Shown piece by piece: positions 62,878 to 64,000 of a stretch of 64,000 nucleotides of DNA. Made by a program: the position numbers and the translations under genes. Position 1 is the stretch's first letter. Each line of letters starts with the position of its first letter. The notes below the pieces were generated by a model. The model saw only the letters and a list, made by a program, of their open reading frames with translations, made no database searches and was not told where the DNA came from. The DNA lies in the NCBI GenBank assembly GCA_017857595.1, contig JAFMCU010000004.1, forward strand, positions 40,427 to 104,426. The letters are read 5' to 3'. Source of the stretch: Thermoprotei archaeon. GTDB taxonomy: Archaea > Thermoproteota > Thermoprotei > Gearchaeales > Gearchaeaceae.

Positions 62878-63824
62878 ACTTGATTTATTGGTTTTCCTCC
62901 TTGCAAGAATAGCAACACGTTAGAAAATGATTTTTGCGCAATTCTCATAGTTGCATCCTTACTCACACCTGCCTGATGAGGTGTTACTATTACTTTAGGA
63001 TGCTTTAGAAGAGGATCATCAGGCTCAGGCGGCTCTTTTGAATATACATCTGTTGCATAACCAGCAATAATTCCCTTATTCAATGCTTCAATAATGTCGT
63101 TTACATTTACGATTTCTCCTCTCGAAGTATTAATAATAAAGCAATTATTTTTTGCCATTTTAAGTAAGTTAATATTGACCAAATTTCTTGTTGTTTCATT
63201 CAAAGGAAGATGAATCGAAATTATGTCAGAATATTGGAATAGTTTTTCCAACTCAACATATCTAGCGCCCAATTTATTTTCTTCCTCTTCATTCAGTTTT
63301 CTTATATCATGGTAAATTATTGTAACTTCAAAATTGATCAACCTTTTTGCCAATGCTTTACCTTTCCTTCCCATTCCCAAAATTCCGAATATCTTATCTT
63401 TCAAATCATATGTTGTGTTTGCAAGTTCACCTAAAACCCATTCTCCTTTCCTTGTTGAATTTAATGAATATTCAAATCTCTTAAGAAAGGCTAATGCTAC
63501 CATAATAACGTATTCAGCTACGCTTTCATCATTAGCATCAGGAACGTTGGATACGATAATTCCCTTACTCTTTAAATAATCTACATCTATATGGTCATAG
63601 CCTGTGCTAGCAACTTGAACAAACTTTAGATTTTTCATTCTTTCCAAAATATTTTTCCTAAGTGGAAAGAACGGTGTGGAAATTAAAATGTCAGTTTCTT
63701 CTAGTGTTTTCAAAGCTTCTTCGTTTAATTCCGTGAATAAAAATACTTCCTCTTTAAATCCTGTGATAAATTGCGTTAGATTTTTCAGATATTCTCCTGG
63801 GGGTAAAAGAAGAGTTATTTTCAC
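62874..63824 (-). CDS. D-2-hydroxyacid dehydrogenase
   Basis: 316 aa. NAD(P)-dependent oxidoreductase between D-2-hydroxy acids and 2-oxo acids. Nucleotide loop GILGMGRKGKALAKRL, catalytic Arg in NTSRGEIVN, Glu in the DVYSKEPPEPDDPL block, and His in TPHQAGVSKDA. The likely substrate is the 2-hydroxy acid that gives the oxo acid for the downstream TPP enzyme, e.g. mandelate-like. Glyoxylate or phosphoglycerate reduction are alternatives. Confidence 0.85.
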   Translation of the reverse strand: MKITLLLPPGEYLKNLTQFITGFKEEVFLFTELNEEALKTLEETDILISTPFFPLRKNILERMKNLKFVQVASTGYDHIDVDYLKSKGIIVSNVPDANDESVAEYVIMVALAFLKRFEYSLNSTRKGEWVLGELANTTYDLKDKIFGILGMGRKGKALAKRLINFEVTIIYHDIRKLNEEEENKLGARYVELEKLFQYSDIISIHLPLNETTRNLVNINLLKMAKNNCFIINTSRGEIVNVNDIIEALNKGIIAGYATDVYSKEPPEPDDPLLKHPKVIVTPHQAGVSKDATMRIAQKSFSNVLLFLQGGKPINQV

Positions 63825-63854
63825 ATAGTTAAAATATTTTCCCTATTTAAATAT

Positions 63855-64000
63855 TCAAATAAGAAAAGGTATCAATTTCTTTGTTCTTTTAATATAATTT
63901 AAATAATCATTTCCAAAAATTTTTATAAGTTCTTTCTCCTCAACATTAATTCTATAACCATAGAATATTGAAGATAATATTAAACTGAAAATAAGAGACA
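63855..64000 (-). CDS. ICMT-like methyltransferase, C-terminal end only
   Basis: Forty-eight codons before a TGA at 63855, read from the minus strand and open at the window edge. The translation runs through a membrane helix, then YRINVEEKELIKIFGNDYL and YIKRTKKLIPF. This matches the conserved tail of isoprenylcysteine carboxyl methyltransferase or phospholipid methyltransferase family proteins. It ends 30 bp before the dehydrogenase gene start; a poly-A/T-rich gap lies between. Confidence 0.75.
   Translation of the reverse strand, partial: SLIFSLILSSIFYGYRINVEEKELIKIFGNDYLNYIKRTKKLIPFLI

Noticed and set aside
1..64000. CRISPR array, insertion sequence, integrated virus or rRNA gene
   Set aside because: No spaced direct repeats, transposase or integrase motif, or rRNA sequence was seen. 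Gene content is housekeeping apart from the pilus region.

Overview
The window comes from an AT-rich (about 30% GC by eye), very densely packed archaeal chromosome. The TACK/Thermoproteota side is most likely. The information-processing genes are archaeal or eukaryote-like: aRF1, TBP, RpoK, Alba, family-B DNA polymerase, aIF6, PDCD5, thermosome, S19e, L18a, L31e, L39e and RNase P Rpp21. S26e is present and points to a crenarchaeal-type lineage. A class I lysyl-tRNA synthetase argues against Sulfolobales. tRNA genes lack an encoded CCA, and near-leaderless genes with a TATA box 25-30 bp upstream are common. I cannot name the species. No gene-free stretch exceeds 300 bases; the longest gaps are 100-140 bp. 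No insertion sequence, CRISPR array or origin was seen.

Layout. 1-12074 (minus strand): partial leuS, alaS, the ribosomal stalk cluster (L12, L10, L1, L11), nusG, secE, argF, then ftsY-pfdA-L18a-aIF6-L31e-L39e-PDCD5-S19e-rnp4, many with overlapping ends. 12145-14438 (plus): tRNA-His, tRNA-Ala, aRF1, UMP kinase, tRNA-Leu. 14462-24465 (minus): an approximately 10-kb type IV pilus-like operon. It encodes a secretion ATPase interrupted by an intein, a membrane platform protein, six small pilin-like proteins, a 675-aa secreted glycine-hinged protein and a terminal class III pilin. A divergent gene for an unknown secreted protein starts 108 bp upstream.

25982-36257 (mostly plus): tRNA-Leu, tRNA-Thr, 6-phosphogluconate dehydrogenase, a nucleotide gene group (thymidylate kinase, HD hydrolase), a UbiD-family decarboxylase, XPD helicase and DNA polymerase B. 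36259-45772 (minus): a Cys-free thioredoxin-fold protein, prepilin peptidase (which would mature the pilins above), TldD/TldE, a CDP-alcohol phosphatidyltransferase, LysRS, S26e, ProRS and TrmI. 45817-55699: mixed-strand small genes, including an unlisted ribbon-helix-helix regulator divergent from a KaiC-like ATPase, then Alba, RpoK, thermosome, RimI, an S2P protease, TBP, signal peptidase and a membrane-anchored winged-helix regulator. 55792-64000: PRPP synthetase, a degenerate phosphohexomutase and a glycosyltransferase in one operon; a GC-rich element that may be a structured RNA; a Nudix-like protein; a PPC-domain protein; an extradiol dioxygenase-like VOC protein; two tRNAs; a benzoylformate-decarboxylase-like TPP enzyme overlapping a D-2-hydroxyacid dehydrogenase; and the 3' end of an ICMT-like methyltransferase.

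The most unusual parts are the intein-bearing pilus ATPase and its pseudopilin-rich operon, the inactive-looking phosphohexomutase, the RHH/KaiC-like module and the GC-rich element at about 58.75 kb.
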